A stretch of 7,700 nucleotides of DNA from Gemmatimonadales bacterium UBA4718 (GTDB lineage Bacteria > Gemmatimonadota > Gemmatimonadetes > Gemmatimonadales > Gemmatimonadaceae), in assembly GCA_002404375.1 (NCBI GenBank), contig DHJO01000236.1, positions 1 to 7,700 on the forward strand, in the 5' to 3' direction. The translations under genes were made by a program, and so were the position numbers. How positions within the stretch are numbered: position 1 is the stretch's first letter; each line of letters begins with the position of its first letter. The notes below the pieces were generated by a model. It worked only from the letters and a program-made list of their open reading frames with translations. It searched no databases and was not told where the DNA came from. Below, in pieces: positions 1 through 6,711 of the stretch.

Positions 1-1377
<1,377 letters not shown>

Positions 1378-1378
1378 A

Positions 1379-2677
1379 TCAAAAGGTGAACATTGCGATC
1401 GCTGCTCCGAACATGGCAGCAGTTGTCAGCCATACCACTGACCGTCCGAGAACCGAGCTTGGCTGATTCTGCATGAGTTTGCGGTCAGAGGCCGCAATGA
1501 CGATCCCGAGGAGAAGGAAGGGCGCGAGGAGCCCATTGAGTATCGCAGTCCAATACAGAGCCTTCACGGGATTCACGTTTGCGAAGTCGAGTCCGCCGCC
1601 AATCCCCATGGCGATGATCACGACGACATAGAACGCTCGTGCCCTCCCGAATCGCTCGTCGATTCCCTGATTCCAGCCGAAGGTCTCGGCAAACGCATAG
1701 GCAGCCGAGCCCGCGAGTGTTGGGATCGCCAAGGCTCCAGTGCCGAGTAGTCCCACCGTATAGAGCAAAGTCGCAAGGTTGCCGGCGAGAGGTCGCAGCG
1801 CAGCGGCAATCTCAGCACTTGTGTTGACCTGCGTAATGCCGGCGCTGTGCAAGGTGAGGGCGGTCGTCAGGATGATGAAGAACATCGCGACGTTGGAGAA
1901 GAACGTGCCGATCCCGACATCCCATTTGCGAGCCTGGATCTCTTCCGGAGTCGCGCCCCTTCGTGCGACAATGGTGTGGCGACCCATGGCCTTTTCTTCC
2001 TCGACCTCCTGCGATGCCTGCCAGAAGAAGAGATATGGGCTGATCGTTGTCCCCAGAATGGCGACGACCATCGCCCATTCTCCGCGCTCGCGCGGCATTT
2101 TCGGCAAAAAAGTGTCGTGAGCGACGTGGCGCCAGCTCGGTCCCACGATAAGCGCAGCAAAGACGTAGGCGAAAAGAACCAGCGCCAGCCATTTTAGTAC
2201 GTTCGCGATCAGGACATACCGGAGCCGCACTGTCGCCCAGGCAATCAGCACGCCGAATAAGACCACCCATACGTGTGAGGTAACGTGAGTCAGTAGCCCG
2301 GCCGCGTCTGCCATGCCGGACAGGTCGGATCCGATGTTGATTGTGTTCGCGATGAAGAGGGCGCCACATGCGGCCAGAAGAACGGGACGAGGAAATTTTC
2401 TCCGCAGTGCCCCCATCAGGCCGCGCCCGGTCACCATGCCAATCCGCGCGCACATCGTCTGGACCGCCGCCATCAGCGGCCATGTTATGAGTGCGGTCCA
2501 GAGGAGGCTCGTGCCGAACTGCGCGCCGGCAACAGAGTAAGTCGCGATGCCTGACGGATCATCGTCCGCCGCACCTGTGATTACGCCAGGACCAAGCGCC
2601 CGCCAAAATCGGCGGAGAGCACGGAACGGATGCGTGCCTCGCGACACCATCGTTTGCTTTTCTGCGTCTCCGGACAC
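1379..2677 (-). CDS. NRAMP-family (SLC11-like) metal-ion transporter with non-canonical binding-site motifs
   Basis: A 432-residue inner-membrane protein with about eleven hydrophobic helices, the usual NRAMP size and layout. NRAMP proteins carry divalent metals inward, usually with protons. Helix 1 reads GPGVITGAADDDPSGIATYS (residues 29-48), corresponding to the family's DPGN site; here it is DPSG (40-43), keeping the aspartate but losing the asparagine. Helix 6 reads GTTISPYLFFWQ (209-220) where canonical members have the MPH metal site, so the methionine and histidine positions appear to be Ser213 and Tyr215. These changes put it in a divergent NRAMP clade whose substrate may not be Mn2+/Fe2+; NRAMP-related Mg2+ transporters with altered sites are known. 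I therefore give no mntH symbol. The start is GTG, chosen because GGAG lies 8 bases upstream; an ATG nine codons in lacks a well-spaced site. It converges on acnA with one base between stops, and lies 77 bp downstream of the DUF1003 gene on the same strand. Confidence 0.9.
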   Translation of the reverse strand: MSGDAEKQTMVSRGTHPFRALRRFWRALGPGVITGAADDDPSGIATYSVAGAQFGTSLLWTALITWPLMAAVQTMCARIGMVTGRGLMGALRRKFPRPVLLAACGALFIANTINIGSDLSGMADAAGLLTHVTSHVWVVLFGVLIAWATVRLRYVLIANVLKWLALVLFAYVFAALIVGPSWRHVAHDTFLPKMPRERGEWAMVVAILGTTISPYLFFWQASQEVEEEKAMGRHTIVARRGATPEEIQARKWDVGIGTFFSNVAMFFIILTTALTLHSAGITQVNTSAEIAAALRPLAGNLATLLYTVGLLGTGALAIPTLAGSAAYAFAETFGWNQGIDERFGRARAFYVVVIIAMGIGGGLDFANVNPVKALYWTAILNGLLAPFLLLGIVIAASDRKLMQNQPSSVLGRSVVWLTTAAMFGAAIAMFTF

Positions 2678-2685
2678 TATCGATA

Positions 2686-2689
2686 CTCC
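2686..2689 (-). promoter_or_regulatory. Ribosome binding site deciding the GTG start of the NRAMP-family gene
   Basis: On the minus strand GGAG sits 8 bases before GTG at 2677-2675. The competing ATG at codon 10 has this GGAG too far away and only an A-rich stretch close by, which favours the GTG start. Confidence 0.6.
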
Positions 2690-2754
2690 GAGCGCAAACC
2701 TTGGCCGTTAATGGATGCGAGCTGCATGAAGACGCCTAACAGCGCCGCGAGTGC

Positions 2755-3393
2755 TCAAATAGTTGGTCGGGTGAATTCCGGCGGCGTGGACGTTGTCGTC
2801 CCGTCCTTGCGCTTCCTAAGCTGGAATTGCGGCATCGAAGCGCTGATTTGCTCAGCCAGGTCCTGCTCCATCTTCTTCGGGTCGAGCGGCTCCAGCATCG
2901 CTCTCAGCTCGGGGTCGTCGGCGAGCGCGAGGTTCAGACGGGCGTACAGACCCGCCACGAGGTGCAGCGTCTTTGTAATCTCCTCCTCCATTCTGAGATT
3001 CACCTGCAGCGTTAGCTCCTCGCGCAGCTCGCCGATCTTCGACTCCCGGCTCTGGGTCATCAGCACGAAGATCGACAGAAAGATCGCCTCGAGCGAGACG
3101 ATCGTGGTAAGCATGCCGTACGGGTACGGATCGAACTTTTTCAGCCCCGAGAACGGCAGGTTCCAGTAGATCCAGCCGATGAAAATGAGCGCGTGGATGA
3201 CGAGGAACGGCGTGGAGCTGGCGAAGCCGATCATCCGGTCGGCAATGATCTCCATCTGCGAGCGATTGGCGGAGTGTTGTGCCTTGATCGCGCGGAACGC
3301 CTTGTTGATGCCGGCGCTTCGGCGCAGCCGCCGCTCTCCGGAGGCCGGTGTGGCTGATCGAAGATCTACGGACGTATTCTTCTCTTGGCCCAT
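2755..3393 (-). CDS. DUF1003 domain membrane protein
   Basis: A 212-residue protein of unknown biochemical role. The N-terminal ~45 residues are polar and basic. The DUF1003 core follows: ADRMIGFASSTPFLVIH, a first hydrophobic helix at about 58-80 ending in WIYWN, the signature FDPYPYGML (88-95), a second helix at about 92-113, then MTQSRESKIGELREELTLQVNLRMEEEI, the charged segment typical of this family. The C-terminal part (about 117-190) is highly charged, probably helical or coiled-coil, and cytoplasmic. No catalytic residues are evident. The ATG start at 3393 lacks a strong Shine-Dalgarno sequence. It lies upstream of the NRAMP-family gene on the same strand with a 77-bp gap and no hairpin terminator that I can see, so co-transcription is possible; a role in ion homeostasis would be a guess from that neighbour only. 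It is divergent from aguB. The family call is confident, the function unknown. Confidence 0.85.
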   Translation of the reverse strand: MGQEKNTSVDLRSATPASGERRLRRSAGINKAFRAIKAQHSANRSQMEIIADRMIGFASSTPFLVIHALIFIGWIYWNLPFSGLKKFDPYPYGMLTTIVSLEAIFLSIFVLMTQSRESKIGELREELTLQVNLRMEEEITKTLHLVAGLYARLNLALADDPELRAMLEPLDPKKMEQDLAEQISASMPQFQLRKRKDGTTTSTPPEFTRPTI

Positions 3394-3475
3394 ATCTCGA
3401 CTGGAGGCGACAACCTAAGCTAACGCAATCAGCCGGCCACTTCCTGTGCCGACACAACGCGTTAACCTTTCACTC
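3394..3475. other. Divergent intergenic spacer between the DUF1003 gene and aguB
   Basis: This 82-bp gap must hold the promoters for both the leftward DUF1003/NRAMP pair and the rightward agu operon. I see no convincing -35/-10 pair on either strand. An 8-bp palindrome AACGCGTT (3456-3463) overlaps GTTAAC (3461-3466) just before aguB and is a possible but unproven operator. No clear Shine-Dalgarno sequence precedes the aguB ATG, so a very short leader is possible. Confidence 0.3.
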
Positions 3476-4396
3476 ATGGCCACCACGTCGGCATTCACAA
3501 TCGGAATTATCCAAGAAGCAGTCACGAACGACGTAGAAAAGAACGTCGAGCGGGCTATCGTGCGCATCCGCGAGGCGGCCGAGCGTGGCGCGCAGATCGT
3601 CTGCCTTCAGGAGTTGTTCAACGCGCCTTACTTCGCCAAGTCCCAGAAGCACGAGCGCTTCGATCTCGCCGAGCCGATTCCGGGGCCGACGATCGAAAGA
3701 ATGCGGAAAGTCGCGCGGGAGCTCGAGATAGTAATTATCGTACCCATTTTCGAGCGGCAGGCAGCCGGCGTCTATCGAAATTCCGCGGCTGTCATTGACG
3801 CCGATGGCGCTCTGCTGGGCGCGTATCGCAAGATGCATATCCCCGACGATCCGCTCTTCAACGAGAAATTCTACTTCACTCCCGGCGATTCGCACGTTGC
3901 CGACGACGGCGATCACAAGGGCGCGAACGGATTTCGCGTCTGGAAGACGCGTTACGCGAACGTTGGCGTTCTGATCTGCTGGGACCAGTGGTATCCCGAA
4001 GCCGCGCGCATCACCAGCCTGCTCGGCGCTGACATCCTGCTTTATCCCACTGCGATAGGCTGGCATCCATCTGAGAAGAAGGAATTCGGCGAGGCGCAGG
4101 TCGAAGCGTGGCGCACAGCACAGAGAGCGCACGCGATCGCGAACGGTGTGTACGTAGCGGCGCCGAATCGCGTTGGACACGAGGACGAACCCGGCACCGA
4201 TGGCATCGAGTTCTTTGGACACTCGTTCATCTGCGATCCGTTCGGAAGGATTCTCGCTGAGGCGGGGACGGAGCCGGCGGTGCTAGTCGCTAAGTGCGAC
4301 AGAGCCCTCATCGAGAGCACGCGTCGCAACTGGCCCTTTCTGCGCGACAGGCGCATCGACGCTTACGCGCCGATCCTCAATCGCTACATCGGATGA
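3476..4396 (+). CDS. aguB: N-carbamoylputrescine amidase (nitrilase superfamily)
   Basis: A 306-residue cytoplasmic enzyme that hydrolyses N-carbamoylputrescine to putrescine, CO2 and ammonia, the last step of the agmatine route to putrescine. The nitrilase-fold catalytic triad is complete: Glu46 in CLQELFNAPYF, Lys119 in YRKMHIPDDP, and Cys168 in VLICWDQWYPEAAR. The sequences DPLFNEKFYFTPGD and YPTAIGWHP are typical of the AguB branch rather than of beta-ureidopropionases or generic nitrilases, and length matches the family. I chose the ATG at 3476 (MATTSAFTIGIIQ) because family homology starts there; a GTG ten codons earlier (3446) is in frame but would add only unconserved residues. No strong ribosome binding site precedes either start. 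The TGA stop overlaps the aguA ATG as ATGA at 4393-4396, so the two pathway enzymes are translationally coupled. The neighbouring agmatine deiminase confirms the assignment. Confidence 0.95.
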   Translation: MATTSAFTIGIIQEAVTNDVEKNVERAIVRIREAAERGAQIVCLQELFNAPYFAKSQKHERFDLAEPIPGPTIERMRKVARELEIVIIVPIFERQAAGVYRNSAAVIDADGALLGAYRKMHIPDDPLFNEKFYFTPGDSHVADDGDHKGANGFRVWKTRYANVGVLICWDQWYPEAARITSLLGADILLYPTAIGWHPSEKKEFGEAQVEAWRTAQRAHAIANGVYVAAPNRVGHEDEPGTDGIEFFGHSFICDPFGRILAEAGTEPAVLVAKCDRALIESTRRNWPFLRDRRIDAYAPILNRYIG

Positions 4397-5526
4397 AGAA
4401 ACGCGCTCCTCGAACCGCGAGCAGTCGCGCGGGCGCCGCTCCGAAGAGAAGCGGCGCTTTGACTATGGAGCTTTCGCTGGGCAGACGCATGCCCGCCGAG
4501 TGGGAGCAGCACGACGCGACGTGGATCGCGTGGCCTCACCACGAGCCTGACTGGCCGGGCAAGCTCGCGCCGATACCATGGGTGTACGCCGAGATCGTCC
4601 GCGCGCTCAGCGATTACGACCGCGTCGAGATTCTGTGTCACGACGCGACAGTCGCGGACAATGCACGTGCGTTGTTGGCCGCGCACGGCGTGAATGAGCG
4701 TCGCTATCGCCTGCATACTGTCTCCAACGACCGGGTGTGGCTTCGCGATTCCGCGCCGACCGGTGTGTTGCGGGCGGACGGACGAGTCGAGCTGATCAAC
4801 TGGGGATTCAACGGTTGGGCGAAGTACGACAACTACAAGAGAGACGCCGGAATCGGCGCCGAGCTGGAGCGCATCACCGGATTATCGCGGATCGTACCAA
4901 TTCGGCCCGACACCGGAGAGCGCCTCATCCTCGAGGGCGGGGGGATCGAGGTAAATGGCGCCGGCAGGATGCTCGTCACCGAAGAATGGCTTCTCACTCC
5001 TGTTCAGGTCCGGAATCCGGGCATGCTGGCCGGGGACTACGAGAAGGCGTTCGATGAGTATCTGGGTGTTACCGATATTATATGGTTGGGTGAGGGGGCG
5101 GCTGGTGACGACACCCACGGGCACGTAGACGATATCGCTCGGTTCAGCTCGCGCGATGCCGTGATTCTGGCGTACGAGCAGGATCCGTCCGACGATAACC
5201 ACGTGCGATCGGTGGACAATCTCCGCCGGCTCCAGCTTGCGGCAGAGAAACGTCCTTTGCGGATAGTCACGATTCCCTTCCCTCGCCCTGTAATGATGAA
5301 TGGAGAGAGGCTGCCGGCGAGCTATGCGAATTTCTACATTGCGAATGGCGCCGTTCTTGTACCGACTTTCAACGATCCCGCCGATCGCGTGGCGCTCAAC
5401 GGAATCGCTGAGGCGTTTCCGCGCTACACGGTGATCGGCATACACGCTGTGGATCTGGTGTGGGGACTCGGCACGCTCCACTGCCTGACACAGCAGCAAC
5501 CCTCCGCCGCGGCCGGGAAGCGATGA
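4393..5526 (+). CDS. aguA: Agmatine deiminase (peptidyl-arginine deiminase family)
   Basis: A 377-residue enzyme converting agmatine to N-carbamoylputrescine and ammonia, the step before AguB. Family motifs appear in order: RRMPAEWEQHDATWIAWPHH (31-50), VWLRDSAPTG (115-124), INWGFNGW, EGGGIEVNG (181-189), GDDTHGHVDDIARF (238-251) with catalytic His244 and nearby acidic residues, and GLGTLHCLTQQQP (358-370) with nucleophile Cys364. The ATG at 4393 makes a 4-base ATGA overlap with the aguB stop and is preferred on coupling grounds, although it adds about 24 basic, unconserved residues (MKKRAPRTASS...). An in-frame ATG at 4465 (MELSLGRRMP) would match the usual family start, but has no better ribosome binding site. 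The frame is also open upstream to 4294, inside aguB, which is not a realistic start. The TGA stop again overlaps an ATG (5523-5526), here the start of the first tandem repeat. Confidence 0.95.
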   Translation: MKKRAPRTASSRAGAAPKRSGALTMELSLGRRMPAEWEQHDATWIAWPHHEPDWPGKLAPIPWVYAEIVRALSDYDRVEILCHDATVADNARALLAAHGVNERRYRLHTVSNDRVWLRDSAPTGVLRADGRVELINWGFNGWAKYDNYKRDAGIGAELERITGLSRIVPIRPDTGERLILEGGGIEVNGAGRMLVTEEWLLTPVQVRNPGMLAGDYEKAFDEYLGVTDIIWLGEGAAGDDTHGHVDDIARFSSRDAVILAYEQDPSDDNHVRSVDNLRRLQLAAEKRPLRIVTIPFPRPVMMNGERLPASYANFYIANGAVLVPTFNDPADRVALNGIAEAFPRYTVIGIHAVDLVWGLGTLHCLTQQQPSAAAGKR

Positions 5527-5561
5527 AGATTCACACAGATATGAAGTTCACTGGGCAATGA
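5523..5561 (+). CDS. Putative 12-codon minicistron 1 in the tandem repeat
   Basis: Encodes MKIHTDMKFTGQ. Its ATG overlaps the aguA stop as ATGA, and its TGA (5559-5561) overlaps the next ATG (5558). GGGAAG lies only two bases upstream of the ATG, too close to be a standard ribosome binding site, so translation would depend on ribosomes finishing aguA. Whether it is translated is unknown; the frame follows automatically from the 35-bp period and the ATGA boundary. Confidence 0.3.
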   Translation: MKIHTDMKFTGQ

Positions 5562-5596
5562 AGACTCAAAAAGATATGAAGGTCACGAGGCCATGA
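5558..5596 (+). CDS. Putative 12-codon minicistron 2 in the tandem repeat
   Basis: Encodes MKTQKDMKVTRP in a different frame from minicistron 1, with ATGA overlaps at both ends. It has the most diverged first half (ACTCAAAA in place of ATTCACAA) but keeps the reading frame and both overlaps. It lacks the GAAGG that precedes minicistron 3, since unit 1 has GAAGT at that position. Translation is unproven. Confidence 0.3.
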   Translation: MKTQKDMKVTRP

Positions 5597-5631
5597 AGAT
5601 TCACAAAGATATGAAGGTCACCGGACGATGA
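5593..5631 (+). CDS. Putative 12-codon minicistron 3 in the tandem repeat
   Basis: Encodes MKIHKDMKVTGR; its TGA (5629-5631) overlaps the ATG of the OsmC-family gene (5628). GAAGG at 5578-5582 lies 10 bases before its start. The second half, MKVTGR, resembles the OsmC-family N terminus MKITLTGE, consistent with duplication of that gene start. Translation is unproven. Confidence 0.3.
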   Translation: MKIHKDMKVTGR

Positions 5632-6029
5632 AAATCACGTTGACCGGCGAAGAATCGCTCAGACTGGAACCGACGTCCGGCCAGCTGACCATCGAAGCGC
5701 CGACGCCTGACGTTCAGTACTCTCCGTTTCACATGCTCGGCAGCGCGCTCGGCGGGTGCACGTTATTCGTTTTGCAAAGCTGGGCCTCAAACAAGAATCT
5801 CGGAGTGAACGACCTCAAGGTCGATGTGAGCTGGGACTTCGTGGAAGGACAGCATCGCGTCGGCTCGATGAAAGTGCAGCTGGTATGGCCGAGCCTTTCC
5901 GCGGAGCTGTGGCCGAGGGCGATCCGCGTGGCGAATCTGTGTGGGATTCACAACACGCTGACGCATCCGCCTCGGATCACGGTTGAAGCCGCCGGCGTGG
6001 AGTCTCCGCCAATCGAGGCATCATCGTGA
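5628..6029 (+). CDS. OsmC/Ohr-family thiol peroxidase-like protein
   Basis: A 133-residue cytoplasmic protein of the OsmC superfamily, whose studied members reduce organic hydroperoxides with a reactive cysteine pair. The signature is YSPFHMLGSALGGCTLFVLQSWA (31-53) with the expected peroxidatic Cys44, and VANLCGIHNTL (101-111) with the second Cys105; the 61-residue separation is normal. VQLVWP (83-88) and RITVE (116-120) are the expected strands. It belongs to the short YhfA/OsmC-like type rather than to well-characterised Ohr, so the physiological substrate is uncertain. The start is fixed by the ATGA overlap with minicistron 3 and by GAAGG 10 bases upstream (5613-5617), which lies inside the last repeat. 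Its stop overlaps the next gene's GTG as GTGA (6026-6029). It is co-transcribed with aguBA by layout. Confidence 0.88.
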   Translation: MKITLTGEESLRLEPTSGQLTIEAPTPDVQYSPFHMLGSALGGCTLFVLQSWASNKNLGVNDLKVDVSWDFVEGQHRVGSMKVQLVWPSLSAELWPRAIRVANLCGIHNTLTHPPRITVEAAGVESPPIEASS

Positions 6030-6508
6030 CCGCTGTGCCAGTCGTTCGATTCACTGTCGCCGGTCATGAGGCACACGACCATCCTGTCGCGCCGACCATT
6101 GGTGAGCCGGGCAGACGTTACACCGTGATCTATGACGGTCACTGCAAGGTGTGCGGGCGGATGGTGAAGATGCTGACCAAGTGGGATCGGAATCACGAGC
6201 TCGAAATCATTCCGTCGCAGGCGCCTGGTATTCGGGAGAGATTTCCCTGGATTCCTCGTCGCGCCTACGTGGAGTCGGTGCAGGTCGTGAGAACCCGCGA
6301 TGGCAAGACGTGGCAGGGAGCGGCGGCACTCGAGGAGTTGCTGAAGACCCTGCCGAAGGGGCGGTTGATCTCGTGGTTGTTCAAGATTCCGCTGGTGCGG
6401 CCACTCGTCGATCTGTTCTACAGATGGTTCGCGCGGAATCGATATCGGTTTGGCTGTGGCGAGCACTGTCAGCTGCGCGAGGCGGATCTGGACTACGGAG
6501 ATGGCTGA
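6026..6508 (+). CDS. DCC-family thiol-disulfide oxidoreductase (DUF393)
   Basis: A 160-residue protein with the DCC signature YTVIYDGHCKVCGRMV (32-47), containing the CxxC pair Cys40/Cys43 after a short beta strand, as in thioredoxin-like folds. The family is predicted to be a thiol-disulfide oxidoreductase, but the substrate is unknown. The middle, VQVVRTRDGKTWQGAAALEELLKTLP (85-110), and the helix SWLFKIPLVRPLVDLFYRWFARNRYRF (116-142) are typical; that hydrophobic helix may lie against the membrane. The protein ends with a second cysteine pair, Cys144 and Cys148 in FGCGEHC. The first ~30 residues are an unconserved extension. The GTG start is supported by the GTGA overlap with the OsmC-family stop and by GAGG at 6015-6018, 7 bases upstream. 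It appears to be the last gene of the agu operon; no clean intrinsic terminator with a U-tract follows it. Confidence 0.88.
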   Translation: MTAVPVVRFTVAGHEAHDHPVAPTIGEPGRRYTVIYDGHCKVCGRMVKMLTKWDRNHELEIIPSQAPGIRERFPWIPRRAYVESVQVVRTRDGKTWQGAAALEELLKTLPKGRLISWLFKIPLVRPLVDLFYRWFARNRYRFGCGEHCQLREADLDYGDG

Positions 6509-6518
6509 TCCGACTGGC

Positions 6519-6547
6519 TTGACGTAATCGGCTGGACGCAACATCAT
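6519..6547 (+). promoter_or_regulatory. Possible sigma-70-type promoter for the DUF4287-SRPBCC gene
   Basis: TTGACG (6519-6524, five of six matches to TTGACA) and CATCAT (6542-6547, four of six matches to TATAAT) are separated by 17 bases. Transcription would start near 6554 and give a leader of about 155 bases containing the hairpin at 6573-6611. This is a consensus match only; the host's sigma-factor preferences are unknown. Confidence 0.35.
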
Positions 6548-6572
6548 CCTTGCGGCGGCGATCCGCGCCAAA

Positions 6573-6611
6573 CCTCTTGAGACTCCGCCCCAGCCGGAGT
6601 CCTGTGAGAGG
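6573..6611 (+). other. Two-tier hairpin in the leader between the DCC gene and the DUF4287 gene
   Basis: The inner stem GACTCCG (6581-6587) pairs with CGGAGTC (6595-6601) around a 7-base CCCCAGC loop. The outer stem CCTCT (6573-6577) pairs with AGAGG (6607-6611), leaving an internal loop of TGA opposite CTGTG. No T-run follows (GCAAAGGGGGG does), so it is not a standard intrinsic terminator. It may be an mRNA 3'-end structure for the agu operon or a 5'-leader element for the next gene. I recognise no riboswitch class. Confidence 0.5.
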
Positions 6612-6696
6612 CAAAGGGGGGCACACTCCCGGATTGGTTTCGTCGGTCCTTTGCGTCACCATGGTGCGCTGCTGGGGAGAACGCCGTGGTGCATCC

Positions 6697-6703
6697 AAAG
6701 GAG
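6697..6703 (+). promoter_or_regulatory. Strong ribosome binding site fixing the ATG at 6712
   Basis: AAAGGAG ends 8 bases before ATG 6712. The frame is open upstream as far as 6550, but this site and the onset of family homology (MPTNKDLKRLVRARM) fix the start here. Confidence 0.8.
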
Positions 6704-6711
6704 AAGTGACG

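Larger units (their letters stand above)
5523..5627 (+). repeat. Three 35-bp direct tandem repeats, each beginning ATGAAG, in the aguA/osmC-like junction
   Basis: The units are 5523-5557, 5558-5592 and 5593-5627, with no spacer. By hand alignment they match at 28-30 of 35 positions pairwise. Each consists of an 18-bp half (ATGAAGATTCACAAAGAT in unit 3) and a 17-bp half (ATGAAGGTCACCGGACG in unit 3), so ATGAAG recurs at 5523, 5541, 5558, 5576, 5593 and 5611; the OsmC-family gene then starts ATGAAAATCACG at 5628 on the same spacing. GC is about 42% (44 of 105), well below the flanking genes. The 17-bp half resembles the 5' end of the OsmC gene (ATGAARRTCAC then CCGG). Units 2 and 3 carry GAAGG 10 bases before the next unit's ATG. 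The block retains a start/stop overlap at each boundary. Confidence 0.95.

Noticed and set aside
1812..2483. Minus-strand frame of 223 codons within the NRAMP-family gene
   Set aside because: It is an alternate frame of the transporter with Arg/His-rich low-complexity translation and no membrane helices or motifs.
3446..3475. GTG at 3446 as the aguB start
   Set aside because: It adds ten unconserved residues and has no ribosome binding site; nitrilase homology begins after the ATG at 3476.
3470..4222. Long minus-strand frame of 250 codons opposite aguB
   Set aside because: A shadow of a GC-rich gene: aguB has a full catalytic triad, and the opposite frame shows no family motif.
4294..4392. 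Upstream extension of the aguA frame to an ATG at 4294
   Set aside because: It lies inside the well-conserved end of aguB; the ATGA junction at 4393 is far more natural.
5523..5627. The 35-bp direct repeats as a small CRISPR array
   Set aside because: The repeats are contiguous with no unique spacers, differ at 5-7 positions, lack a cas context and merge into a gene start.
6657..6666. Perfect 10-bp palindrome CACCATGGTG as an operator
   Set aside because: It is short, close to chance expectation over this length, and no second copy or regulator gene is present to support it.
6550..6711. N-terminal extension of the DUF4287 gene to 6550
   Set aside because: A well-spaced AAAGGAG precedes ATG 6712, and the extension overlaps the hairpin leader and has no recognisable protein pattern.
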